A DNA stretch of 64,000 nucleotides, taken from contig NZ_UYZY01000001.1 in the NCBI RefSeq assembly GCF_900626075.1, forward strand, positions 62,001 to 126,000, read 5' to 3'. The translations under genes were made by a program, and so were the position numbers. The notes beneath the pieces were generated by a model. That model was given only the letters and a program-made list of their open reading frames with translations. It was not told the origin of the DNA and did not search any database. This document shows, in pieces, positions 36,451-43,599 of this stretch (position 1 is the first letter of the stretch; each line of letters starts with the position of its first letter). Source of the DNA: Clostridium transplantifaecale (lineage in GTDB: Bacteria > Bacillota > Clostridia > Lachnospirales > Lachnospiraceae).

Positions 36451-37218
36451 ATGAATATGAATTGTTTTAATCCTCAGTGTTCAGACGGAATGGATTTCAG
36501 AAGACAGGATTCCAGGTCTGATATGTCAAACTGGTATGCTGATCAGGGTTATCCACCCTGCGGAATGCCGCCAAGAATGATACAGCCCCCAAGAGAATCA
36601 GGTTCCCGCCCATCGGGGCGCGCTCCGTGGATGCCCGCAGAATCAGGCTCAATGTCCTCCGAAAACAGGAATATGTCCGAAAGAACGGGCGGAGTGAGAG
36701 CGGGTATGAGATCCACTCCAATGCCTGCAAATATGGGAACAGTCCCGACCGATATGGGAACCGCACCGATGCAGTCCAACATGGGGGCAGTTCCGCCGAA
36801 TATGGGAACAATGCCATCGAATATGGGAACAATGCCATCGAATATGGGAACAATGCCATCGAACATGGGAACAATGCCATCGAACATGGGAACAATGCCT
36901 GCAAACATGGTGACAATGCCTGAGAACATGGAAACGATGCCAGCAAACATGGGTACAATGCCAGACAACATGGGAACTGTTCCGGAGAACACAATCACGA
37001 TGCCGGCAATGACCGGCAATATGCCTGCAGGAAGCGAAATGATACCGGAACCTCAGCAGAATACGATGTTCTGTGAAGATTTGGACCGTTTTCCGCTCGG
37101 TATGGGTTATGTCCCCATGCAGAGATGGTCACAGCCGTCCCCGATCGATGAAGGATTTTCAAGAGGAACAATTTTTGCCGAGCTGGATCTGCCGTTTGTA
37201 ATGGGGAGGTGCATGTAA
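36451..37218 (+). CDS. cotJA: Spore coat protein CotJA with a tandem-repeat N-terminal region
   Basis: 255 residues; typical CotJA proteins are under 100. The last ~50 residues are the CotJA domain (DRFPLGMGYVPMQRW, then DEGFSRGTIFAELDLPF). The N-terminal ~90 residues are Pro/Met/Ser-rich. Between lies a heptad array NMGTMPS and variants (about 13 units, coded by 21-base repeats at 36721-36999). The ATG at 36451 was chosen because AGGAAAGG precedes it. It starts the cotJABC operon of outer spore coat assembly. Confidence 0.9.
   Translation: MNMNCFNPQCSDGMDFRRQDSRSDMSNWYADQGYPPCGMPPRMIQPPRESGSRPSGRAPWMPAESGSMSSENRNMSERTGGVRAGMRSTPMPANMGTVPTDMGTAPMQSNMGAVPPNMGTMPSNMGTMPSNMGTMPSNMGTMPSNMGTMPANMVTMPENMETMPANMGTMPDNMGTVPENTITMPAMTGNMPAGSEMIPEPQQNTMFCEDLDRFPLGMGYVPMQRWSQPSPIDEGFSRGTIFAELDLPFVMGRCM
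36721..36999 (+). repeat. 21-base tandem repeat inside cotJA
   Basis: About 13 units of a 21-base repeat such as ATGCCATCGAAYATGGGAACA. Four central copies are almost identical (only a C/T change), and those toward both ends diverge. The repeat length is a multiple of three, so copy-number change keeps the frame. Confidence 0.9.
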
Positions 37219-37219
37219 A

Positions 37220-37474
37220 ATGAATGAAACTGCCAGAATGTTACTTCAGAGAATCGACGAAGCCAGTTTTGCCGTGGACGATATCGTCCTGTACCTGGAT
37301 ACGCATCCCGATGATTTGAATGCCCTGAATTATTACCATTATGTAGCCCAGATGAGAAAAGAAGCAATGGATGCCTATCAGGCTCAGTTTGGTCCGCTTC
37401 AGACGGATGGGGTAGAGAGTGATTCATCATGGACGTGGCTGACAGACAGATGGCCATGGGAAGGAGAGATGTAA
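37220..37474 (+). CDS. cotJB: Spore coat protein CotJB
   Basis: 84 residues matching CotJB: LLQRIDEASFAVDDIVLYLDTHPDDLNALNYYHYV. It starts two bases after the cotJA stop with GGGGAGGTGCATGTAAA over the end of cotJA, and sits three bases before cotJC. Works with CotJC in the coat; biochemical role unknown. Confidence 0.93.
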   Translation: MNETARMLLQRIDEASFAVDDIVLYLDTHPDDLNALNYYHYVAQMRKEAMDAYQAQFGPLQTDGVESDSSWTWLTDRWPWEGEM

Positions 37475-37477
37475 GGT

Positions 37478-38086
37478 ATGTGGAAATATGAAAAACGTTT
37501 ACAGTATCCGGTAAAAATTACACAGTCAAATCCCCAGATGGCGCAGTTCATTATGAGTCAGTACGGCGGCCCCGACGGAGAAATAGGAGCTTCCATGCGC
37601 TATCTTTCCCAGCGATATTCCATGCCGTATAAAGTGGGCAAGGGACTTTTGACAGACATCGGAACAGAAGAGCTGGCACATATGGAAATAGTGGCGGCAA
37701 TCATTCATCAGCTGACACGGAACCTGACTCCGGAACAGATCAAGGAATCAGGATTTGGTCCTTACTATATCGACCATACAACCGGCATCTGGCCGCAGGC
37801 CGCAGGCGGAATCCCGTTTAATGCATGCGAGTTCCAGTCCAAGGGAGATCCGATTACCGACCTCTTTGAAGACATGGCGGCAGAGCAGAAGGCAAGATCC
37901 ACCTATGACAACATTCTCCGCGTCGTAAAAGATCCGGACGTATGTGATCCAATCCGTTATCTGAGAGAGCGTGAGATTGTTCATTTCCAGCGTTTCGGCG
38001 AGGGACTCAGAGATCTTCAGGAGCATCTGGACAGTAAGAATTTCTATGCTTTTAATCCGTCATTCGACAAAGTACGCAGCGAATAA
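37478..38086 (+). CDS. cotJC: Spore coat protein CotJC (manganese-catalase-like)
   Basis: 202 residues of the ferritin-like, di-manganese catalase family that the coat uses against peroxide. Metal-ligand helices are visible: PDGEIGASMRYLSQR, TDIGTEELAHMEIVAAIIHQL (E..H pair) and EDMAAEQKARSTYDNIL, REREIVHFQRFGE. GGAGAGATGTAAGGT lies before the ATG. Last gene of cotJABC. Confidence 0.95.
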   Translation: MWKYEKRLQYPVKITQSNPQMAQFIMSQYGGPDGEIGASMRYLSQRYSMPYKVGKGLLTDIGTEELAHMEIVAAIIHQLTRNLTPEQIKESGFGPYYIDHTTGIWPQAAGGIPFNACEFQSKGDPITDLFEDMAAEQKARSTYDNILRVVKDPDVCDPIRYLREREIVHFQRFGEGLRDLQEHLDSKNFYAFNPSFDKVRSE

Positions 38087-38174
38087 AAAAAGTAAAAAAT
38101 TTCCGTTTGACCTCCGCACATAATTTTTTAATATTTGCAGATAATAATAAAAAATCAAAGGAGGCATACTCATT

Positions 38175-38345
38175 ATGGTAACAAACGGAAAAAATATTTG
38201 TATCGAATGTTCTATTAACAACTGTGCATATCATGCAAAAGACGAGAACTACTGCACATTAGAGAAAATCAAAGTTGGCACGCACGAGGCTAATCCAACC
38301 AAGAAAGAATGTACAGACTGCGAGTCTTTTGTTAACAGAGCATAA
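38175..38345 (+). CDS. DUF1540 cysteine-rich small protein
   Basis: 56 residues, below the usual ORF length limit. Six Cys in a CxxC...C pattern: NICIECSINNCAYHAKDENYC and ECTDCESF, the DUF1540 signature. Such proteins bind metal or form a zinc knot; cellular function is unknown and they are common in clostridia. AAAGGAGGCATACTCATT lies before the ATG. A terminator follows at 38373. It is likely monocistronic. Confidence 0.9.
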   Translation: MVTNGKNICIECSINNCAYHAKDENYCTLEKIKVGTHEANPTKKECTDCESFVNRA

Positions 38346-38372
38346 ACTGCGTCAGATTGTTCTTCCTTTACA

Positions 38373-38413
38373 AAAAACTGTCCGGAATCCTTGCGATTAC
38401 GGGCAGTTTTTTT
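38373..38413 (+). terminator. Terminator after the DUF1540 gene
   Basis: AAAACTGTCCG pairs with CGGGCAGTTTT, then TTT; right arm and T-run end at 38413. Confidence 0.8.
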
Positions 38414-38416
38414 GTG

Positions 38417-38467
38417 TTGAGTGGCAATGAAAAGTTCGTGAAACGTGCTTTTTGCTGTTGTGGAAAT
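38417..38467 (+). repeat. Hairpin repeat family 1, copy C
   Basis: TTGAGTGGCAATGAAAAG, loop TTCGTGAAACGTG, then CTTTTTGCTGTTGTGG. It lies just before the stop of the convergent XRE-cupin gene. Confidence 0.8.
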
Positions 38468-38472
38468 AGAAT

Positions 38473-39024
38473 CTAAGGGTTAAATATGATCATATGCAAA
38501 ATTGCGGTCTCATTTCCGATATTTTTATAGGAATGCATGTTGTCGGCTTTAAAACGGATGCTTTCGCCCTTTCCAATGACAAATTGCCGGCCGTCGGTAT
38601 CAATCTCTATGTGCCCGGTAAAGACTGTGATAAATTCGATGGCTCCTTTAAGATGCGGTTCCGACTTCCAATAGCTGCCTTCTTTCAATTCCAGATAGTA
38701 GACCGCAAATTTGCGGTTGTCGTCATCCGGGAATATAGAATAGTTTTTGACATTTCCCTGATCCTCCAGAAGCGGCTGCAGTTCCGACGTTTTTACAATT
38801 TCATACGGACTTTCGGGTCGGACGGTCAAAGCGTCAAAAGGAACACCCATGCCATTGGAAATTTTCCAAAGCGTTGATATAGTCGGGTTCCCTTCCCCGC
38901 GTTCAATCTGTGCAAGCATACTCTTGCTGACGCCGCTCAGTCTGGAAAGCTCGTCCATGCTTAATTTGTTCTTTTCACGAAGCCCCTTTATGTTCTTCGC
39001 AACAATTTGATTCATAGAGTCCAA
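38473..39024 (-). CDS. XRE-family regulator with a cupin effector domain
   Basis: 183 residues: an N-terminal helix-turn-helix (~10-65: LSMDELSRLSGVSKSMLAQIERGEGNPTISTLWKI) and a C-terminal cupin sensor (~100-180: GAIEFITVFTGHIEIDTDGRQFVIGKGESIRFKADNMHSYKN). Such regulators often control nearby transport and amine or amino-acid genes. It is divergent from the micro-ORF, NSS and LysE genes, whose shared gap holds two palindromes. The start is taken as TTG 39024 with GGGGGAG 11 bases upstream; ATG 39015 is the alternative. Confidence 0.92.
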   Translation of the reverse strand: MDSMNQIVAKNIKGLREKNKLSMDELSRLSGVSKSMLAQIERGEGNPTISTLWKISNGMGVPFDALTVRPESPYEIVKTSELQPLLEDQGNVKNYSIFPDDDNRKFAVYYLELKEGSYWKSEPHLKGAIEFITVFTGHIEIDTDGRQFVIGKGESIRFKADNMHSYKNIGNETAILHMIIFNP

Positions 39025-39046
39025 AAAAGATCACTCCCCCCTATTG

Positions 39047-39098
39047 ACAATATAATGAACAAGATGTATTGTTATATTGTACATATGCAATATATTGC
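39047..39098. promoter_or_regulatory. Operator-like palindromes between the XRE-cupin gene and the transporter operon
   Basis: ACAATATAA (39047-39055) and TTATATTGT (39072-39080) are perfect inverted 9-base arms, and GCAATATATTGC (39087-39098) is a perfect 12-base palindrome. They lie in the divergent gap, where an autoregulating XRE-cupin repressor would bind. Assignment to this regulator is inferred. Confidence 0.6.
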
Positions 39099-39157
39099 TC
39101 GTTTCATACTATTATAAAGTTTTGTGTTCGATTTGTAAAGAGGGAAGGAGAATTACA

Positions 39158-39271
39158 ATGAAAAAAATGGTTGAAAACTTTTTTAAATGGTGGCTTTCGA
39201 TTCATCCGGGTAAGGTATTGATTTCGGAGAGATGGTTGAACCTGGGGAAGAGCGGGGGAGAACGGAATTGA
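39158..39271 (+). CDS. 37-residue micro-protein before the NSS transporter
   Basis: MKKMVENFFKWWLSIHPGK... a short amphipathic or Trp/Phe-rich start followed by a basic tail. AAGGGAAGGAGAATTACA lies before the ATG, and the NSS transporter ATG is one base past its stop, so the two are coupled. In some NSS transporters of Gram-positive bacteria a tiny small subunit accompanies the transporter (MetPS in Corynebacterium). This one lacks a clear transmembrane segment, so it is only an analogy. Confidence 0.6.
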   Translation: MKKMVENFFKWWLSIHPGKVLISERWLNLGKSGGERN

Positions 39272-39272
39272 T

Positions 39273-40640
39273 ATGAATAGAGAGCATTTTTCTTCCCGGT
39301 TGGGATTTATAATGATTACCGCAGCCTGTTCGATCGGTTTAGGTAATATTTGGCGTTTTCCTTATATTACCGGGAAATATGGCGGTGCGTCCTTTGTTCT
39401 GCTTTACATGGTTTTTCTGGTAATCCTCGGGCTTCCCATCGTAGTGATGGAATTTGCCGTTGGGCGGGCCAGCCAGAGAAGCACGGCCCTGTCCTTCAAT
39501 CTGCTGGAGCCGAAGGGGACGAAGTGGCATTATTTTAAATATGCCACCATTATCGGAAATTATTTATTAATGATGTTTTACACTGTCATCAGCGGCTGGC
39601 TGTTCTACTATTTTCTTGAAATGGTGAAAGGCCGGTTCCAGGGACTTACCGCTGCCGGAGTAAATCAGGTTTTTTCCGGTTTGCTGGCGCAGCCCGGTAC
39701 CATGTTTTTATGCACGGCTCTGATGCTCAGCTTTTCTTTCGCCGTCTGCACTGCAGGTCTGCAGGCAGGTGCGGAGCGAATAACAAAAGTCATGATGTTT
39801 CTGTTGTTCAGCCTCCTGCTTGTGCTGGCAGTGCGTTCCGTAACGCTGCCGGGAGCGGAAGAGGGGCTGCGGTACTATTTGATTCCCGACTTTAGAGCTA
39901 TGCAGGAGATTGGGCTGTCCCAGTGCATCTTTGCCGCAATGGGGCAGGCGTTCTTTACATTGAGCATCGGTATTGGCACTCTGTCTGTTTTCGGCAGCCG
40001 GATTGACAAAAGCCATTCCCTGACCAGCGATGCGCTTTATATGGGAATTTTGGACACCGTAGTGGCCCTGCTTGCCGGCCTTATTATTTTCCCGGCCTGC
40101 TTCAGCTTTGGCGTACAGCCGGACAGCGGATCGAATTTACTTTTTATCACGATGCCGAATATTTTTAACATAATGGGCGGAGGACGGTTTTGGGGAGCCC
40201 TGTTCTTTCTGTTTATGGTTTTCGCTGCGGTTTCTACGGTGATTGCGGTGATAGAAAACATTATTACTTATGTAATGGATGCAACAGGATGGAGCCGGAA
40301 AAAGTCGTCGGTATTTAACTTTTTGCTGCTTTTACTGCTTTCACTGCCATGTATTCTCGGTTATAACGTATGGAACGGCTTTCACCCCTTTGGAGGCGAA
40401 ACTTCAATTCTTGATTTAGAGGACTTCATACTGAGCAATAACCTGCTTCCTCTTGGGAGTTTGGTATTCCTTTTGTTTTGTACTCGCCGCAGCGGGTGGG
40501 GATGGGACGGTTTCTATAAAGAAACATCGATTGGAAAAGGCCTGTCATACCCCGGTTTTGCCAGGAAATACATAAGTTATTTTCTGCCGCTGATCGTTCT
40601 TCTTATTTTCATTAGCGGCTATTCTTCTTTTTTTAAATAA
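39273..40640 (+). CDS. Sodium-dependent transporter, NSS/SNF family
   Basis: 455 residues with about 12 helices. The family start is intact: SSRLGFIMITAACSIGLGNIWRFPYITGKYGG, which holds the Na+ and substrate-site residues. FTLSIGIGTLSVFGS is in the TM6 region. Bacterial members import amino acids (Trp, Tyr, Met, branched-chain). The Asp/Gly of the substrate site cannot tell which. It is placed between the micro-ORF and the LysE exporter, under the XRE-cupin regulator. Confidence 0.93.
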   Translation: MNREHFSSRLGFIMITAACSIGLGNIWRFPYITGKYGGASFVLLYMVFLVILGLPIVVMEFAVGRASQRSTALSFNLLEPKGTKWHYFKYATIIGNYLLMMFYTVISGWLFYYFLEMVKGRFQGLTAAGVNQVFSGLLAQPGTMFLCTALMLSFSFAVCTAGLQAGAERITKVMMFLLFSLLLVLAVRSVTLPGAEEGLRYYLIPDFRAMQEIGLSQCIFAAMGQAFFTLSIGIGTLSVFGSRIDKSHSLTSDALYMGILDTVVALLAGLIIFPACFSFGVQPDSGSNLLFITMPNIFNIMGGGRFWGALFFLFMVFAAVSTVIAVIENIITYVMDATGWSRKKSSVFNFLLLLLLSLPCILGYNVWNGFHPFGGETSILDLEDFILSNNLLPLGSLVFLLFCTRRSGWGWDGFYKETSIGKGLSYPGFARKYISYFLPLIVLLIFISGYSSFFK

Positions 40641-40671
40641 GATTTTTAATGGAAGTTGGGAGGTTTTTAAA

Positions 40672-41253
40672 ATGTTTCACTTAACAGATTTTTTAATATA
40701 CTGTTTTATAACCGCATATACGCCGGGAGCCAATAATCTGATGTCGATGAGTAATGCGATCCGGTTCGGCTTTCGCCGCAGTGTACGCTTTAATATAGGA
40801 ATTTTAGCCGGATTTGGAATTGTGATGTCGGTTTGCACTCTGTTCAGCGCCACTCTGTACTCGTTTCTTCCCAAAATAGAAATGGTGATGAAGATTCTGG
40901 GCGCTGTCTATATGCTGTTTCTGGCCTGGAAGGTTTGGAAAAGCGCTGTCGAGGCAGGTGAGAAGGATGGGAAAGAGGTTGGATTTTTATCTGGCATGGT
41001 TCTGCAATTCGTCAATCCGAAAATATATATTTATGCCATCACCGCAATGACGCTCTATATTCTGCCTGTCTATCATTCCGTCGCGGCTATGACGGGATTT
41101 ACCGTCCTTTTGGCTGTGATTGGCGCGTCGGGCTCTTTCATATGGGCAATGTTTGGCTCGGCTTTTTGCAAATTCTTTGCTAAACATACGAAGGCGGTAA
41201 ATCTTGTTATGGCATTGCTGCTTGTCTATTGTGCTGCTGCATTATTTTTATAA
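40672..41253 (+). CDS. LysE/RhtB-family amino-acid exporter
   Basis: 193 residues with about six helices. Family start FLIYCFITAYTPGANNLMSMSNAIRFG matches LysE translocators, and VGFLSGMVLQFVNPKIYIYAITAM is the second conserved block. It exports an amino acid or derivative; pairing with an NSS importer in one operon suggests homeostasis of a single amino acid. GGGAGGTTTTTAAA lies before the ATG. Confidence 0.92.
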   Translation: MFHLTDFLIYCFITAYTPGANNLMSMSNAIRFGFRRSVRFNIGILAGFGIVMSVCTLFSATLYSFLPKIEMVMKILGAVYMLFLAWKVWKSAVEAGEKDGKEVGFLSGMVLQFVNPKIYIYAITAMTLYILPVYHSVAAMTGFTVLLAVIGASGSFIWAMFGSAFCKFFAKHTKAVNLVMALLLVYCAAALFL

Positions 41254-41399
41254 CAACCGCCGTTTTCAACAGAACAAGGAATCCCGTTTGCGGGATTCTT
41301 GCGATGCCGCACGGTTGCTTCAGCAACTATTTACCTCTGCGCGGCATGTGCATCCTCGCGGAGCGTTTTTGATTCATAGGACGTAATTTCCTATGAATT

Positions 41400-41432
41400 A
41401 AAAAAAGCTGCTGCAGTAACTGCAACAGCTTT
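41400..41432 (-). terminator. Terminator of the tRNA-Glu/tRNA-Pro transcript
   Basis: Minus strand: AAAGCTGTTGCAG pairs with CTGCAGCAGCTTT, followed by TTTTTT. Confidence 0.85.
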
Positions 41433-41434
41433 AG

Positions 41435-41506
41435 TGACCTGTCCGGGAATCGAACCCGGGTTTACGCCGTGAGAGGGCGTCGTCTTAACCGCTTGACCAA
41501 CAGGCC
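41435..41506 (-). tRNA. tRNA-Glu (CTC)
   Basis: Full cloverleaf on the minus strand. The acceptor stem is GGCCTGT/ACAGGTC, the anticodon stem-loop is ACGCC-CTCTCAC-GGCGT with anticodon CTC, and the T loop is GGTTCGATTCC. No CCA is encoded. Confidence 0.93.
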
Positions 41507-41518
41507 TAATCTTTGAAA

Positions 41519-41592
41519 TCGAGGCGACGTGATTCGAACACGCGACCTCTGCGTCCCGAACGCAGCGCTCTACCAAACTGAGCCACGCCTCG
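41519..41592 (-). tRNA. tRNA-Pro (CGG)
   Basis: Minus strand. Acceptor CGAGGCG/CGCCTCG, anticodon loop TTCGGGA within CTGCG/CGCAG (anticodon CGG), T loop TGTTCGAATCA. Transcribed before tRNA-Glu from the same side. Confidence 0.93.
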
Positions 41593-41712
41593 ATGTCGTT
41601 TAATGGCGAGCGAGTTATATCATACCACCATTTTGCAGAAAAAGCAAGAAAAAAAGCAAAAAAAATAAATATTTTTTTTCGGGCCGTCCATACTAATAAT
41701 GAGGTGAATAAG

Positions 41713-41871
41713 ATGGATGAGAAAATGAGCTGGAAACAAAGTGAAGAATTACAGGAAAAAAAGAACCTGGAGAAGTTCAACAGCATTACCCAGAAGGTAA
41801 AACCGGAGAACCAGAATCAGACCCACAACGTGCGAAAAGAAGCTGTGGATACGAAAATGAGACAGGTGTAA
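41713..41871 (+). CDS. Small hydrophilic hypothetical protein
   Basis: 52 residues, charged and Gln/Asn-rich (KQSEELQEKKNLEKFNSITQKVKPENQNQTHNVRKE), no membrane segment, likely helical. GAGGTGAATAAG lies before the ATG at 41713; the upstream in-frame part runs into the tRNA-Pro gene and is not coding. No family recognised. Could be a small spore or regulatory protein, without evidence. Confidence 0.6.
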   Translation: MDEKMSWKQSEELQEKKNLEKFNSITQKVKPENQNQTHNVRKEAVDTKMRQV

Positions 41872-41966
41872 AAAAACTCCGGGCAGGAACGCGCAGCGGC
41901 ATACGGGAATGATGCCGCTGATGCGGCCATATTCTGTAAATAACAAAGAGAAAAGGATATGGTTGC

Positions 41967-42389
41967 ATGAGCCATAAACTTTTTAACAAATATCTTATCC
42001 TGTTCGACACGGGAGGCCTTTTGTATGTGATTCTGGAGCTGCTGTGGAGAGGCTGGTCGCACTGGAGCATGTTTATTCTGGGCGGAATCTGCTTTATTGC
42101 ACTGGGGCTGATAAACGAAGTTTTTCCCTGGGATATGCCTCTGTGGAAGCAAATGCTGACAGGGGCGTGCCTTGTGACGGCTCTCGAATTTATAACAGGA
42201 TGTATTGTAAATCTGTGGCTTGGGTGGGACGTGTGGGATTACAGCAATCTGCCCGGCAATATACTGGGGCAGATTTGCCCGCAGTTTTTTGTCGTGTGGA
42301 TTTTCGTGAGCCTGGGAGGGATTGTACTCGATGACTGGCTCAGATACAGGTGGTTCGGAGAGACATTTCCCCATTACAGGCTGTGGTAG
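41967..42389 (+). CDS. Putative ABC-transporter type IV (CmpB-like) membrane protein
   Basis: 140 residues with about four helices, matching the small 'ABC_trans_CmpB' membrane family: YLILFDTGGLLYVILELLWRGWSHWSMFILGG and LITGACLVTALEFITGCIVNLWLGWDVWDYS. Role unknown; the ABC label in databases is not backed by an ATPase here. AAAAGGATATGGTTGC precedes the ATG. Confidence 0.82.
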   Translation: MSHKLFNKYLILFDTGGLLYVILELLWRGWSHWSMFILGGICFIALGLINEVFPWDMPLWKQMLTGACLVTALEFITGCIVNLWLGWDVWDYSNLPGNILGQICPQFFVVWIFVSLGGIVLDDWLRYRWFGETFPHYRLW

Positions 42390-42490
42390 TGAATGAAATC
42401 TTCGACAGGCGGGAACAGGACGGCCGGTTTGTCAAAATAGATGAGACAAAAGCCCCTAATGTCACTGTAACTGCACAACACCTTCTTCCA

Positions 42491-43549
42491 TCAGGAAGCG
42501 GGAGAGGAGACCGTGAGTCCGGTTCCGTCGCTTGTGATGGTGATGGTGCCGGATTCATCCGTGCGCAGAACTGTAATATCACGTTCTTCAAGGCGTTCCA
42601 GTACGGCTTTGCCCGGATGACCATAGGAATTATCGAGGCCGCAGCTGATGACCGCAATGGATGGGTTCACCCTGTCTAAGAGTTCATCACCGGTGGAAGT
42701 GGGAGAGCCGTGGTGGCCGACGCAGAGTACATCTGCCGAAAGATCGGGCCAGAATTCCGTCATTTCTTTTTCGCTTTCTTTCTCCGCGTCTCCCGTGATG
42801 AGGAATGAGGTATCTCCATATACGAGACGGATTGCAATGGAATAATTATTTACATCGTCATACCGGTCCGAGAGCGGGGCCAGAATTTCAAAATATCCGC
42901 TTCCCAGGGGGTAACGTTCACCCGGCACCGGATGTTGAATTTCCTTTCCAAGCTCCTTTACCGTGTTTAGAAAGGAACCGTATATTTTTGTCTCGGTTTC
43001 GTAATCAGGTCCCAGAATCAGGGCTGTATTAAAAACATGGAGAGCGCCCACAAGTCCGTTTAAGTGATCGGCGTCATAATGGGATGCAACCAGATAATCG
43101 AGGTCTGTGACGCCCTTGTCCTTCAGGTAGGCGACCACAAAGGAGGAGGCGGTCCTGTCTCCGCCGTCATACAGCATAAAATGCCCGTCCGCATTGATCA
43201 GAACGGACAATCCCTGTCCGACGTCCAGAAAATTCATTTCCAGACTGCTTCCATCCGGAAGCTCAAGGTTATTGCCGCCGGAAGAGTTGCCGCCGGCCGA
43301 TGAACCGTCTGTCCGATTCGGGCTGAATCCCGATCCGGTATTATCACCCGGAAGAGAACCGGGGGCCGCGTCGGAAACAGCCTCTGAGACGGCGGTATAG
43401 GCGCTCCGGAAATCAGAATCCTGGCTGAGAACTCCGGTGATCCTGCCGGAAATGGAATCCGGCAGCAGGCCGAAGATACAGAGCAGCGCAATCAGGATAA
43501 ATGCCGCTTTTTTGATGTTTTTTTGGTCATTACGTTTCTTTTTTGTCAT
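42491..43549 (-). CDS. Exported metallo-beta-lactamase-fold hydrolase (ComEC/Rec2-like domain)
   Basis: 352 residues. A basic start and one helix (KAAFILIALLCIFGLL, ~14-30) anchor it, followed by a low-complexity Ser/Gly/Asn linker (~60-95). The MBL domain (~100-350) carries NFLDVGQGLSVLI, SHYDADHLNGLVGAL and VLCVGHHGSPTST, ending SYGHPGKAVLERLEER. This is the ComEC C-terminal hydrolase fold as a stand-alone, extracellular protein. Substrate (nucleic acid, phosphodiester or other) unknown. Confidence 0.9.
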   Translation of the reverse strand: MTKKKRNDQKNIKKAAFILIALLCIFGLLPDSISGRITGVLSQDSDFRSAYTAVSEAVSDAAPGSLPGDNTGSGFSPNRTDGSSAGGNSSGGNNLELPDGSSLEMNFLDVGQGLSVLINADGHFMLYDGGDRTASSFVVAYLKDKGVTDLDYLVASHYDADHLNGLVGALHVFNTALILGPDYETETKIYGSFLNTVKELGKEIQHPVPGERYPLGSGYFEILAPLSDRYDDVNNYSIAIRLVYGDTSFLITGDAEKESEKEMTEFWPDLSADVLCVGHHGSPTSTGDELLDRVNPSIAVISCGLDNSYGHPGKAVLERLEERDITVLRTDESGTITITSDGTGLTVSSPAS

Positions 43550-43599
43550 TTGTGTCCTCCTTCTATGTCATCGAAATAATAAGCCGTATTATAGCGTGT

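Noticed and set aside
36721..36999. CRISPR-like regular repeats
   Set aside because: The 21-base units have no spacers, encode a heptad protein repeat in the CotJA frame, and no cas gene is near.
36497..37019. Long antisense open frames over cotJA (156 and 165 codons)
   Set aside because: They come from the 21-base periodicity of the sense gene and lack ribosome sites.
38175..38345. SCIFF-type peptide precursor
   Set aside because: Six Cys are present but the spacing (CxxC...C, CxxCxxF) is that of DUF1540, and there is no adjacent radical-SAM maturase.
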